Shown here: positions 37,062 through 45,934 of the stretch, piece by piece
Layout: every line of letters begins with the position of its first letter
Numbering within the stretch: position 1 is the stretch's first letter
Origin: Flavobacterium sp. FEMGT703F
GTDB lineage: Bacteria > Bacteroidota > Bacteroidia > Flavobacteriales > Flavobacteriaceae
DNA: 64,000 bases
Assembly (NCBI GenBank): GCA_002786385.1
Contig: PGCN01000008.1
Span: forward strand, 124,001 to 188,000
Direction: 5' to 3'
Position numbers and translations under genes: made by a program
The notes under the pieces: model-generated
Database searches by the model: none
Seen by the model: the letters and a program-made list of their open reading frames with translations, nothing else
Told to the model about the DNA's origin: nothing

Positions 37062-38195
37062 ATGAAAACAAACATCATATTAGCAGCTTTGGCCTTTATT
37101 AGTTTGAGCTGCAACTCAAATAAAACCGAATCGGAAACGAACACCAATAATGTATCCGAAAAAATAGTCTCGCTTACCAACAAGCAATATCAAAATGCAG
37201 GTTTAGTAATCGAACCAACTCAGGAAAGAACGGTATCTGCTACTGTCAATTTGAACGGCGTTATCGATGTACCACCGCAAAACCTAGTTTCCGTGAGTAT
37301 GCCTTTAGGCGGTTATTTAAAAAGCACCAAACTCCTTCCGGGTATGCACGTTAGCAAAAATGAAGTAATTGCCGTGATGGAAGACCAACAGTATATTCAG
37401 TTGCAACAAGAATACTTAACCACGCAATCCAAATTGTATTTTGCCGAAAAAGAATACGAGCGCCAACGCGATTTGAATCAGAACAAAGCCAGCAGCGATA
37501 AAGTCTATCAAATGGCTGATGCCGAATACAAAAACTTACGCATCACACTCAATGCCTTAGCCGAAAAACTGCGATTAATTCACATCAATCCGAGAACACT
37601 TTCGGAGAAAAACATCTCTAAAAGCGTGAACATCCTCTCACCTATTGATGGCTTTGTTTCTAAGGTGAATGTGAACATCGGGAAGTATGTCAATCCGGCC
37701 GACATCTTGTTCGAACTCATCAATCCGGATGACATTCATTTGAACCTAAAAGTGTTTGAAAAAGATATTAACGGACTGTTTATCGGGCAAAAAGTGATGG
37801 CTTACACCAACAGTCAACCCGACAAAAAACACGAATGTGAAATCATTCTCATCGGTAAAGACATCGCTACCGACGAGCACAGCACCGAAGTTCATTGCCA
37901 TTTTTCTAAATACGACAAAACGCTTTTACCGGGCATGTATATGAATGCCGTAGTTGAGTTAAAACGTCACGCGGTTCCTACCTTACCCGAAGATGCCCTA
38001 GTGACTTTTGAAGGAAAAGAATACGTTTTTGTAAAAGTGAACGAACGCCAATTTGAAATGATCGCAGTCAAAACCGGAAACAGCGAAAACGGCTTCACAG
38101 AAATAATCAATCCCGAAGTTTTGAAAGATAAAAAAATAGCGGTCAAAGGTGCTTACACTTTACTGATGCAGTTAAAAAACAAATCGGAAGAGTAA
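37062..38195 (+). CDS. RND efflux periplasmic adaptor lipoprotein (CusB/CzcB-like)
   Basis: A 377-residue membrane-fusion protein that bridges the pump and the outer-membrane factor. The start is MKTNIILAAL (37062); the upstream frame overlaps the pump gene. Seen: lipobox ISLSC with Cys17, a barrel-sandwich half starting at VSVSMPLGGYL, a helical hairpin with QLQQEYLTTQSKLYFAEKEYERQRDL, the second sandwich half SPIDGFVSKVNVNIGKYV at about 196, and a C-terminal beta-barrel (LLPGMYMNAVVEL). No extra metal-binding Met or His tail. A terminator follows. Confidence 0.92.
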   Translation: MKTNIILAALAFISLSCNSNKTESETNTNNVSEKIVSLTNKQYQNAGLVIEPTQERTVSATVNLNGVIDVPPQNLVSVSMPLGGYLKSTKLLPGMHVSKNEVIAVMEDQQYIQLQQEYLTTQSKLYFAEKEYERQRDLNQNKASSDKVYQMADAEYKNLRITLNALAEKLRLIHINPRTLSEKNISKSVNILSPIDGFVSKVNVNIGKYVNPADILFELINPDDIHLNLKVFEKDINGLFIGQKVMAYTNSQPDKKHECEIILIGKDIATDEHSTEVHCHFSKYDKTLLPGMYMNAVVELKRHAVPTLPEDALVTFEGKEYVFVKVNERQFEMIAVKTGNSENGFTEIINPEVLKDKKIAVKGAYTLLMQLKNKSEE

Positions 38196-38215
38196 ATTCT
38201 TCTTCACCATTAAAA

Positions 38216-38243
38216 AAAGCACTTCAATCGAGGTGCTTTTTTT
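38216..38243 (+). terminator. Terminator of the metal-efflux operon
   Basis: AAAGCACTTC (38216-38225) pairs with GAGGTGCTTT (38230-38239, one G-T pair) and is followed by T's. Confidence 0.85.
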
Positions 38244-38264
38244 ATCTTTACCAAAAACAAAGGC

Positions 38265-39392
38265 ATGTCAAAACTTCCGCATATCGGCACCAGCATTTTT
38301 ACCGTAATGTCGCAAATGGCCACCGAACACCAAGCCATCAACTTGTCGCAAGGCTTCCCTAATTTTCCGGTGGATGAAAGATTGACTGCTATACTAGCCA
38401 AACTCGCCACAGCCAATGTACATCAATATACGCCCATGAGCGGTTTGCCTTCGTTGTTGGACAAAATCGCTGTCTTAACCCAACAATCCTATGGCAGAGC
38501 GGTTACTCCTAAAGAAGAAATCCTGATTACTGCCGGTGCTACCGAAGGCATTTTTGCTACCATTCAAGCTTTGGTCAAAGCCCAAGAAGAAGTCATCATT
38601 TTAGACCCGAGCTACGATTGCTATGAAGCCCCGATTTTGTTGAGTAATGCCAAACCGGTTCGCGTTGCCCTTAACATCGATTTTACACCGAATTGGGAAA
38701 CTATAACCGCAGCAGTAAACGAAAAAACCCGACTGATCATCATAAACAATCCACACAATCCTACAGGAAAAATGTGGACTGCATCTGATTTTGAACAGCT
38801 GGAAAAACTCGTCCATGCCTACCCTAACCTTTTGGTTTTATCCGATGAAGTGTATGAATACATCACCTTTGAACAACCGCATATTTCAGTCCATCACCGT
38901 CCCAAATTGTGGGAACGCAGCATTTCGATCTCTTCTTTCGGGAAATCGTTTCACATTACCGGCTGGAAAATTGGTTATGTGATTGCGCCGGAGGATTTAA
39001 TGCGTGAGATAAAAAAAGTACACCAGTTTTTGGTATTCAGCGTGAGCAGTATTGCCCAACATGCCTTAAATGAGTACATAGATTTAGTCGACATAAAAAC
39101 TTTAGGCCAATTTTACCAACAAAAAAGAGATTTCTTCCAAAGCCTGATGAAAGATACCAAACTCAAACTCTTGCCTTGTGAAGGTACTTACTTTCAAGTG
39201 GCTTCGTATGCGGCAATTAGTGAGGAAAACGACATCGATTTCACGAAAAGATTGGTGACCGAATTTGGTGTAGCTACCATACCGATTTCTATTTTTTATG
39301 CCAATGGAGATGACCATAAATGCATTCGCTTTTGCTTTGCCAAAGATGAGGAAACTTTGACAAGAGCGGCCGAAAGACTTCGCCAATTATAA
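38265..39392 (+). CDS. PLP-dependent aminotransferase class I/II (YbdL-like)
   Basis: A 375-residue fold-type I aminotransferase. Seen: INLSQGFPNFPVDE at about 25-38, TAGATEGIFATIQAL, NNPHNPTGKMW (about 164), SDEVYEYITFE (about 199), the PLP-lysine motif SFGKSFHITGWKIGY at about 224-238, and the C-terminal CIRFCFAK. It most resembles methionine aminotransferase YbdL and kynurenine aminotransferases. A role in the methionine salvage step or in general amino-acid transamination is likely, but the substrate is not certain. Confidence 0.88.
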   Translation: MSKLPHIGTSIFTVMSQMATEHQAINLSQGFPNFPVDERLTAILAKLATANVHQYTPMSGLPSLLDKIAVLTQQSYGRAVTPKEEILITAGATEGIFATIQALVKAQEEVIILDPSYDCYEAPILLSNAKPVRVALNIDFTPNWETITAAVNEKTRLIIINNPHNPTGKMWTASDFEQLEKLVHAYPNLLVLSDEVYEYITFEQPHISVHHRPKLWERSISISSFGKSFHITGWKIGYVIAPEDLMREIKKVHQFLVFSVSSIAQHALNEYIDLVDIKTLGQFYQQKRDFFQSLMKDTKLKLLPCEGTYFQVASYAAISEENDIDFTKRLVTEFGVATIPISIFYANGDDHKCIRFCFAKDEETLTRAAERLRQL

Positions 39393-39427
39393 TTAAAACA
39401 ATATATTTACTAAAAATAAAAAACGAT

Positions 39428-40309
39428 ATGGATTTTTCAGCAAAAATGCTACGCGATAACGCCTTAGCAGACAAAGTAATCGTAGTAACCGGAGGCGGAA
39501 GCGGCTTGGGTAAAGCCATGACCAAATACTTTTTAGAATTAGGCGCTAAAGTGGCCATAACTTCTCGCGATTTAGAGAAATTAAAAACCACGGCAACTGA
39601 ATTGGAAACCCAAACCGGCGGACAATGCTTGCCGTTGCAATGTGATGTGCGTCATTATGACCAAGTGGAAGCCATGTTGGCGGAAGTTTTAAAAACCTTC
39701 GGTAAAGTCGATGTGCTTTTGAACAACGCTGCCGGAAACTTCATTTCGCCTACCGAAAGATTATCAGCTAACGCTTTTGACACTATCATCGACATAGTGT
39801 TGAAAGGTTCCAAAAACTGTACGCTGGCCTTCGGAAAACATTGGATTAACACCAAACAAACCAATTGCAATGTGTTGAATATAGTTACTACTTACGCTTG
39901 GACCGGATCAGGTTATGTAGTGCCGAGTGCCACTGCGAAAGCTGGCGTTTTAGCCATGACACGCAGTTTGGCTGTTGAATGGGCCAAATACGGTATCCGC
40001 ATGAATGCCATCGCTCCTGGACCATTCCCTACCAAGGGCGCTTGGGACCGATTGTTACCGGGTGACTTAGCAGAAAAATTCGATATGGCGAAAAAAGTGC
40101 CGTTACGCCGCGTGGGCGACCATCAGGAATTGGCCAATTTAGCTGCTTATTTGGTTTCGGATTTCTCAGCTTATGTTAACGGAGAAGTCATTACCATAGA
40201 CGGTGGCGAATGGCTGCAAGGCGCGGGGCAATTCAACATTCTGGAAAAAATCCCTCAGGAAATGTGGGACATGTTAGAGGCGATGATTAAGAATAAAGGA
40301 AACAAATAG
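39428..40309 (+). CDS. SDR family oxidoreductase (2,4-dienoyl-CoA reductase-like)
   Basis: A 293-residue classical short-chain dehydrogenase. Seen: NAD(P)-binding VTGGGSGLGKAM at about 20-31, NNAAGNF at about 98, and a C-terminal block GVLAMTRSLAVEWAKYGIRMNAIAPGPF with the usual segment after the catalytic region. At the catalytic site the order is TYAWTGSGYVVPSATAKAG: a Lys is present but the usual Tyr is Ser/Val-shifted. This is typical of the peroxisomal 2,4-dienoyl-CoA reductase (DECR2) subgroup, which uses other residues. Fatty-acid beta-oxidation is the likely role. It starts 35 bases after the aminotransferase. Confidence 0.85.
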   Translation: MDFSAKMLRDNALADKVIVVTGGGSGLGKAMTKYFLELGAKVAITSRDLEKLKTTATELETQTGGQCLPLQCDVRHYDQVEAMLAEVLKTFGKVDVLLNNAAGNFISPTERLSANAFDTIIDIVLKGSKNCTLAFGKHWINTKQTNCNVLNIVTTYAWTGSGYVVPSATAKAGVLAMTRSLAVEWAKYGIRMNAIAPGPFPTKGAWDRLLPGDLAEKFDMAKKVPLRRVGDHQELANLAAYLVSDFSAYVNGEVITIDGGEWLQGAGQFNILEKIPQEMWDMLEAMIKNKGNK

Positions 40310-40323
40310 GACCAAGCGTAAAT

Positions 40324-40347
40324 AAAATGCCCAGTGAGCATTTTTAG
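40324..40347 (+). terminator. Terminator of the SDR gene
   Basis: AAAATGC (40324-40330) and GCATTTT (40338-40344) form a 7-bp stem ending in T's, 15 bases beyond the stop. Confidence 0.65.
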
Positions 40348-40403
40348 CGACAAAGCCAGGTGACGTGATGGCTTGCATTTTTTTGTTTTAAACGCTTCAG
40401 CCC

Positions 40404-40479
40404 TAGCCCGGATGGCAGCGGCTATCCTTTCGCTTTTTTCAAAAGCGAAAGATAATAGCGTACAGCCGGAAAAAGCTCC
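40404..40479 (+). repeat. Dispersed hairpin element, copy B
   Basis: Begins TAGCCCGGATGGCAGCGGC and ends ACAGCCGGAAAAAGCTCC. It encloses a perfect 11-bp hairpin (40427-40437 with 40441-40451, three-base loop). The ends align with copy A (7244-7350, minus strand), while the inner hairpin differs in sequence but not in position. It points toward parA, ending 88 bases before its ATG. A structured RNA or a REP-like mobile element is possible. Confidence 0.7.
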
Positions 40480-40567
40480 TTAAAAACTTTACCTAAATGT
40501 TAACAAATAAGCCTTGACAAAGCCATAATTAATCGTATTTTTACGGCTCAAAATTGATCGAAAATAA

Positions 40568-41335
40568 ATGGGTAAAATCATTGCAATTGCCAACCAAAAA
40601 GGTGGTGTAGGAAAAACAACAACGTCTGTAAATCTTGCCGCATCTTTGGGTGTTTTAGAGAAAAAAGTACTGTTAATCGACGCTGATCCTCAAGCGAATG
40701 CCAGTTCCGGATTAGGAATTGACGTAGAAAGTGTTGAAATCGGAACCTATCAAATTTTGGAACACAGTAACACGCCGCAGGAAGCCACAATTTCTTGTTC
40801 GGCTCCGAATGTTGCTGTTATTCCGGCTCACATCGACTTAGTGGCCATTGAGATTGAATTGGTGGACAAAGAAAACCGCGAGTACATGCTGAAACAAGCC
40901 TTGGAAAGTGTGAAAGATCAATACGATTATATTTTGATTGATTGCGCGCCATCGTTAGGATTGCTTACCCTAAACGCCTTGACAGCTGCCGACAGTGTGG
41001 TAATTCCGATCCAATGTGAATACTTTGCTTTGGAAGGTTTGGGTAAATTGTTGAATACCATCAAGAGTGTGCAAAAAATCCACAACCCGAATTTAGACAT
41101 CGAAGGTTTGCTACTGACCATGTACGACTCGCGTTTGCGTTTGTCTAACCAAGTGGTGGAAGAAGTACAAAAACATTTCAACGATATGGTATTCAAAACC
41201 ATCATCCAGCGCAATGTAAAATTGAGCGAAGCACCAAGTTTCGGGGAAAGCATCATCAACTTTGACGCTACCAGCCGAGGTGCCACCAACTATTTGAGTT
41301 TGGCGCAAGAAATCATCAAGAAAAACAGCAACTAA
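40568..41335 (+). CDS. parA: Chromosome-partitioning ATPase ParA
   Basis: A 255-residue ParA/Soj ATPase that positions chromosome origins with ParB. Seen: the deviant Walker A KGGVGKTTTSVNLAA at 11-25, LLIDADPQANASSGLG at about 35-50, Walker B YILIDCAPSLGLLTLNAL at about 120, and the C-terminal FKTIIQRNVKLSEAPSFGESI. Length is typical for chromosomal ParA. parB follows three bases later, so this is a conventional par operon. Confidence 0.96.
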   Translation: MGKIIAIANQKGGVGKTTTSVNLAASLGVLEKKVLLIDADPQANASSGLGIDVESVEIGTYQILEHSNTPQEATISCSAPNVAVIPAHIDLVAIEIELVDKENREYMLKQALESVKDQYDYILIDCAPSLGLLTLNALTAADSVVIPIQCEYFALEGLGKLLNTIKSVQKIHNPNLDIEGLLLTMYDSRLRLSNQVVEEVQKHFNDMVFKTIIQRNVKLSEAPSFGESIINFDATSRGATNYLSLAQEIIKKNSN

Positions 41336-41338
41336 GCC

Positions 41339-42238
41339 ATGGCAAAAGCAATAAAAAAACAAGCCTTAGGAAGAGGATTATCGGCTTTACTGAAAGATCC
41401 GGAAAACGACATCAAATCAGTAAACGATAAAAATGCCGACAAAGTAGTCGGAAACATCATCGAATTGGATATCGAAGCCATTGAAATCAATCCGTTTCAA
41501 CCCCGAACCAATTTCAACGAAGAACAATTACAGGAATTGGCTTCTTCCATCAGAGAATTAGGGCTAATCCAACCCATTACCGTTCGTAAATTAGACTTTA
41601 ATAAATACCAATTGATTTCGGGAGAGCGCCGTTTGCGTGCTTGTAAAATCGTTGGCTTAACAACGGTTCCGGCTTACATTCGTATTGCCAATGACAACGA
41701 ATCGTTGGTAATGGCTTTGGTAGAAAACATCCAACGCCACGATTTAGATCCGATAGAGATTGCCCTTTCCTACCAACGTTTGATTGACGAAATCCAATTG
41801 ACTCAAGAACAAATGAGTGAGCGCGTAGGCAAAAAACGTTCGACTATTGCCAACTACTTGCGCTTGTTAAAATTAGATCCAATTATCCAAACCGGTATTC
41901 GTGACGGCTTTATCAGTATGGGTCACGGTCGTGCGATCATCAACATTGAAGACCAAGACATCCAAACCGATATTTACCACAAAATCATCAGTCAGAATCT
42001 TTCTGTTCGTGAAACCGAGGCTTTGGTAAAAAACTATCAGGATAGTCGCAAACCGGCACCGGCCAAAGCTAAAAAAGGCGAAAGTTTTACTATAGCAGAT
42101 GACCAGAAAAAGGCGTTTGTGAATTTCTTCGGCACCAAAATCGATGTCAAAGTAGCAGGAAACGGCAAAGGAAAAATCACGATTCCGTTTCATTCTGAAG
42201 AAGATTTCAACCGCATCATCAAACTAATTCAAGGATAG
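41339..42238 (+). CDS. parB: Chromosome-partitioning protein ParB
   Basis: A 299-residue centromere-binding CTP switch. Seen: the N-terminal KKQALGRGLSALL, the ParB core motif ISGERRLRACKIVGL (GERRxRA, about 93), the helix-turn-helix QEQMSERVGKKRSTIANYLRLL at about 160, and a C-terminal dimer domain. Its TAG stop overlaps the GTG start of the DUF5683 gene. Confidence 0.95.
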   Translation: MAKAIKKQALGRGLSALLKDPENDIKSVNDKNADKVVGNIIELDIEAIEINPFQPRTNFNEEQLQELASSIRELGLIQPITVRKLDFNKYQLISGERRLRACKIVGLTTVPAYIRIANDNESLVMALVENIQRHDLDPIEIALSYQRLIDEIQLTQEQMSERVGKKRSTIANYLRLLKLDPIIQTGIRDGFISMGHGRAIINIEDQDIQTDIYHKIISQNLSVRETEALVKNYQDSRKPAPAKAKKGESFTIADDQKKAFVNFFGTKIDVKVAGNGKGKITIPFHSEEDFNRIIKLIQG

Positions 42239-42795
42239 TGAGTCGCTTTTGCTACATACTTATCTTTTGTTTTCTTTGTGGAAAATCCTCGCTTCATGCC
42301 CAGCAAATAGCCGATGGTTTGGTTATTACTGACACTGTTAAAACAAAAGAAATTGACCCTTTAACACCTTCTAAAGCGGCTTTCTACTCGGCTGTATTGC
42401 CCGGATTAGGACAAGCTTACAATAAAAAATACTGGAAAATCCCCATCGTCTACGGTGCAATTGGAACCAGTATGTACTTCTATTTAGACAACAACAAAAA
42501 ATACCACAGTTACCGCGATGCTTACAAAAGACGATTGGCCGGTTTTAACGACGACCAATACCAATATTTGGACGACAGTCGTTTGATTCAGGCACAACGC
42601 TTTTACCAACGCAATCGCGATTTATCCTTATTGGTGACTCTGGGTTTTTACGTTTTAAACATAGTAGATGCCAATGTTGACGCGCATTTGATACAGTTTA
42701 ACGTAAACGAAAAACTCACGGTAGCACCCGATGTTTACCAAAATGATTTTACCGCCAAACCCAATCTCGGACTAACCTTAAACTATCGATTCTGA
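42238..42795 (+). CDS. DUF5683 exported/membrane protein
   Basis: A 185-residue protein read from a GTG at 42238 that overlaps the parB stop by one base. Seen: a signal peptide at about 1-21 (ending SLHAQ), then the DUF5683 block KAAFYSAVLPGLGQAYNKKYWKIPIVYGAIGTSMYF, an RDAYKRRLAGF region and a TM-like helix DLSLLVTLGFYVLNIVDA. Common after parAB in Flavobacteriia; function unknown. Its TGA overlaps the dapB ATG (TGATG). Confidence 0.82.
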   Translation: MSRFCYILIFCFLCGKSSLHAQQIADGLVITDTVKTKEIDPLTPSKAAFYSAVLPGLGQAYNKKYWKIPIVYGAIGTSMYFYLDNNKKYHSYRDAYKRRLAGFNDDQYQYLDDSRLIQAQRFYQRNRDLSLLVTLGFYVLNIVDANVDAHLIQFNVNEKLTVAPDVYQNDFTAKPNLGLTLNYRF

Positions 42796-43499
42796 TGAAA
42801 ATTGCATTACTCGGCTACGGAAAAATGGGAAAAGTAATCGAAAAAATTGCTTTGGAAAGAGGTCATGAAATTGTTTTAAGAAAAGGGCAAGTGGATACTT
42901 TTGACGGTTTAGCACAAGCGGATGTTGCCATTGATTTCAGTGTGCCAACAGCCGCCGTAACTAATATTTCGACTTGCTTACACGAAAATATTCCTATTGT
43001 ATCCGGCACTACCGGTTGGTTGGAACAGTACGACGAAATGGTTCGTTTGTGCGAAGCCAAAAAAGGAACGTTTCTTTACGGTTCCAATTTCAGTTTGGGT
43101 GTGAATTTATTCTTCGAACTGAATGAATACTTAGCCAAAATGATGGCGCGTTTTGCCGATGTTTATAAAGTTTCGATGGAAGAAATTCACCATACTCAAA
43201 AATTGGATTCTCCCAGCGGTACCGCCATTTCCTTAGCCAAAGGCATTATACAACATTCGGATTACGAGTCTTGGACCGAAGAGCAAGCGGGAGAACAGCA
43301 AATTCATATCGACGCCAAACGCATCGAGAACGTACCCGGAACCCACAGCGTTTTTTACCAATCCGATGTGGACTTTATCGAAATCAAACACGTAGCCCAC
43401 AACCGAGAAGGTTTTGCGCTGGGATCGGTTTTAGCAGCCGAATGGATTCAGGGCAAAAAAGGTGTTTTTACGATGAAAGACGTCCTCGATTTAAAATAG
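42795..43499 (+). CDS. dapB: 4-hydroxy-tetrahydrodipicolinate reductase
   Basis: A 234-residue enzyme of the lysine/diaminopimelate pathway. Seen: the nucleotide-binding motif LGYGKMGKVIE at 5-15, SGTTGWL at about 75, and the catalytic block MEEIHHTQKLDSPSGTA at about 131-147 with its His pair and Lys. The protein is a little shorter than E. coli DapB (273), as usual in this phylum. It overlaps the upstream gene by one base. Confidence 0.95.
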   Translation: MKIALLGYGKMGKVIEKIALERGHEIVLRKGQVDTFDGLAQADVAIDFSVPTAAVTNISTCLHENIPIVSGTTGWLEQYDEMVRLCEAKKGTFLYGSNFSLGVNLFFELNEYLAKMMARFADVYKVSMEEIHHTQKLDSPSGTAISLAKGIIQHSDYESWTEEQAGEQQIHIDAKRIENVPGTHSVFYQSDVDFIEIKHVAHNREGFALGSVLAAEWIQGKKGVFTMKDVLDLK

Positions 43500-43567
43500 A
43501 AACCAAATAAATGTAACAAATACCGGTTATAGTAAACCTATAGCTGTTTAAATAAAAAATAAGCCTT

Positions 43568-45301
43568 ATGTCAGCAACTCAATGGTTAATTTTCCTTTTA
43601 ATTGTACAAGTCATCCATGGCTTGGGAACTTGGAAACTATACGAAAAAGCAGGTAGAAAAAGATGGGAAGCTTTTGTCCCGGTGTATAACGCCATTGTTT
43701 TGATGAAAATAATCGGAAGACCGACTTGGTGGACCGTATTGTTGTTTGTTCCGATTATTAACTTACTGATGTTTCCGGTAGTTTGGGTAGAAACCTTGAG
43801 AAGCTTCGGACGCAATTCGTCTGCCGACAGTTGGTTGGGCGCCTTGACATTTGGTTTTTATCTATACTATATTAACTACACTCAAGAAGTTACTCAAATA
43901 TCTGACCGCGATTTAACCCCGAGAACCAAAACCGGTGATACCATCAGTTCGTTATTGTTTGCAGTAATTGTGGCGACTTTGGTACATACCTATGTAATGC
44001 AACCGTATGTAATTCCATCTTCGTCTTTGGAAAAATCATTGCTTACCGGAGATTTCTTGTTTGTGAGCAAATTTCATTACGGCGCCAGAACACCAATGAC
44101 CTCAGTGGCAGCGCCTATGGTTCATGATACTCTGCCTTTTATTAAAACCAAGTCGTACCTGTACAACGACCACGATGCCAATTCATGGGAAAACAAATTA
44201 CAATTGCCTTACTTCCGTTTTCCGGGCTTCGAAAAAATTAAGAATGCAGATATCGTAGTTTTCAACTGGCCGCGTGACACCCTCTTCCACATGTATTTAC
44301 CGGCTGATCGCAGATACAATAAACCTATTGACAAGAAAACCAACTACGTAAAACGTTGTGTGGCCATTCCGGGTGATAATTTAGAAATCAAAAAAGGTGT
44401 GGTTTACATCAATGGAAAAGAGTTGATTTTACCGGAGAGAGCCAAACCACAGTTCGGGTTCAACATTAAAATGAAAGAACCGATTACACAAGAGTTTGTA
44501 GACCAATATGGTGTAACCGAATTCAACACCTTAATCCAAATAGAAACCAAGTTGTGGGACAATAATTTGGTACAACAATATTTAAACAAAGAAGGCTATA
44601 GTTTTGCTGTGATTGAAAAAGACAGCACCAATACTTTTCTTTTAGGAGCAGTTGACAAAGACTTGGTAGACAAGTTAAAACTGACTTCCTCTAACTTAAT
44701 GTTCCAGGCCAATCTTACTCAAGCTAAAGCCGATGAATTGAAAAAAGACCCTCGCGTAGCAGCAGTAGAACGCTATTTAAAAACCGGTGCCGAAGATGGA
44801 ATCTTCCCGGATTACAAAGATGGACATCCTTCGACTACCCGCAACTGGAACAGCGACAACATGGGACCGATTTACATGCCGGAAGCCGGAAAAAACATTA
44901 ATCTGACTTTAGAAAACCTACCGTTATACAAAATCATCATTACCGAATATGAAGGCAATACTTTGAAAGTAGTTGGCGATGACATTTACATAAATGACGT
45001 AAAAACCAATAGCTACACCTTCAAACAGAATTACTACTGGATGATGGGAGACAATAGAAACAATTCGCTTGACGCGCGTTATTTCGGCTTCACACCGGAA
45101 GACCACATTGTAGGGAAACCGGTATTTATTTGGATGAGTTGGGACAGCAGTGCTTCAGGTTTGAATAAAATTCGTTGGGACCGATTGTTTACTACAGTAA
45201 GTGGCGATGGCCAACCGCAATCTTATTTCAAATTCTTCTTAGGATTGCTGGTATTGTACTTTGTGGGTGAGTATTTCTGGAAAAAAAGAAAAGCCAATTA
45301 A
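43568..45301 (+). CDS. lepB: Signal peptidase I, enlarged form
   Basis: A 577-residue membrane protease that removes signal peptides. Seen: N-terminal helices at about 1-100 of DUF5684 type (KAGRKRWEAFVPVYNAIVL), a membrane anchor at about 126-146, the catalytic serine S153 in PSSSLEKSLLTGD, the catalytic lysine K262 in NYVKRCVAIPGD, and the late MMGDNRNNSLDARYFGF block at about residue 493. A long segment of roughly 190 residues (about 290-480) is inserted between the lysine and the GDN motif, and a short C-terminal helix ends the chain. Typical LepB is 250-330 residues. Confidence 0.93.
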   Translation: MSATQWLIFLLIVQVIHGLGTWKLYEKAGRKRWEAFVPVYNAIVLMKIIGRPTWWTVLLFVPIINLLMFPVVWVETLRSFGRNSSADSWLGALTFGFYLYYINYTQEVTQISDRDLTPRTKTGDTISSLLFAVIVATLVHTYVMQPYVIPSSSLEKSLLTGDFLFVSKFHYGARTPMTSVAAPMVHDTLPFIKTKSYLYNDHDANSWENKLQLPYFRFPGFEKIKNADIVVFNWPRDTLFHMYLPADRRYNKPIDKKTNYVKRCVAIPGDNLEIKKGVVYINGKELILPERAKPQFGFNIKMKEPITQEFVDQYGVTEFNTLIQIETKLWDNNLVQQYLNKEGYSFAVIEKDSTNTFLLGAVDKDLVDKLKLTSSNLMFQANLTQAKADELKKDPRVAAVERYLKTGAEDGIFPDYKDGHPSTTRNWNSDNMGPIYMPEAGKNINLTLENLPLYKIIITEYEGNTLKVVGDDIYINDVKTNSYTFKQNYYWMMGDNRNNSLDARYFGFTPEDHIVGKPVFIWMSWDSSASGLNKIRWDRLFTTVSGDGQPQSYFKFFLGLLVLYFVGEYFWKKRKAN

Positions 45302-45318
45302 TTTAGAATATTGGTGAA

Positions 45319-45933
45319 ATGAATAACATTCTGATTCATCCCGGATATTTCCCTTCCATCAGTCATTTTGTGGCTATTGCCCAAAGTGATTTGGTGACTT
45401 TTGAAATGGATGATAACTTCCAAAAGCAAACTAACCGTAACCGAATGTACATTTACAGTCCGAACGGCATTCAGTTGCTTAATATTCCTATAAAACATTC
45501 CAAAGTAGCCCATCAAAAAACCAAAGACGTAAAACTCGAAACCGCTTTTGATTGGCAAAAACAACACTTCAAATCCTTAGAAGCTGCGTATCGTACTTCG
45601 CCTTTCTTTGAATATTTTGAAGACGACATCGCTCCTATTTTCCAAAAGAAACATACCTTTTTAATGGATTTGAATTTGGAAACCATGTCGGTCGTTTCAA
45701 AATGTTTAGGTTTGGAATTCGATTACAACGAAACGGCCGAATACTTTCATGAGGTTACTGATAAAATCGATTGGCGCGGATTGATTAACGGTAAAAAAGA
45801 CACTTCGGTTTTCGAACCTTACACGCAAGTTTTCGGAGAAAAACACGGGTATTTGAACAATTTAAGCATCCTCGACTTATTGTTTAACGAAGGCCGATAT
45901 GCCTTAGATTATCTTAAAAAACAAAGGCTGTAG
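45319..45933 (+). CDS. WbqC family protein
   Basis: A 204-residue WbqC-like protein. Seen: the N-terminal HPGYFPSISHFVAIAQSDLVTFEMDDNFQKQTNRNRMYI, which carries the family's conserved QSD and QK..NR region, and the late LDLLFNEGRYALDYL. WbqC homologues occur in O-antigen and amino-sugar acyl-transfer loci, but biochemistry is thin. It starts 17 bases after lepB and ends one base from the convergent hydrolase gene. Confidence 0.88.
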   Translation: MNNILIHPGYFPSISHFVAIAQSDLVTFEMDDNFQKQTNRNRMYIYSPNGIQLLNIPIKHSKVAHQKTKDVKLETAFDWQKQHFKSLEAAYRTSPFFEYFEDDIAPIFQKKHTFLMDLNLETMSVVSKCLGLEFDYNETAEYFHEVTDKIDWRGLINGKKDTSVFEPYTQVFGEKHGYLNNLSILDLLFNEGRYALDYLKKQRL

Positions 45934-45934
45934 T

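Larger units (their letters stand above)
40310..40567 (+). other. Spacer between the SDR gene and parA
   Basis: 257 bases without a credible reading frame. It holds a terminator-like hairpin (40324-40347), a second AGCC/GGCT hairpin followed by a T-run near 40353-40386, and the dispersed hairpin element copy B. No full TAnnTTTG box was found for parA; the nearest is TATTTTTA near 40536. Confidence 0.7.

Noticed and set aside
40310..40567. parS site next to parA
   Set aside because: No 16-bp palindrome with the central CACGTG was seen in this spacer; the repeat here has a different shape.
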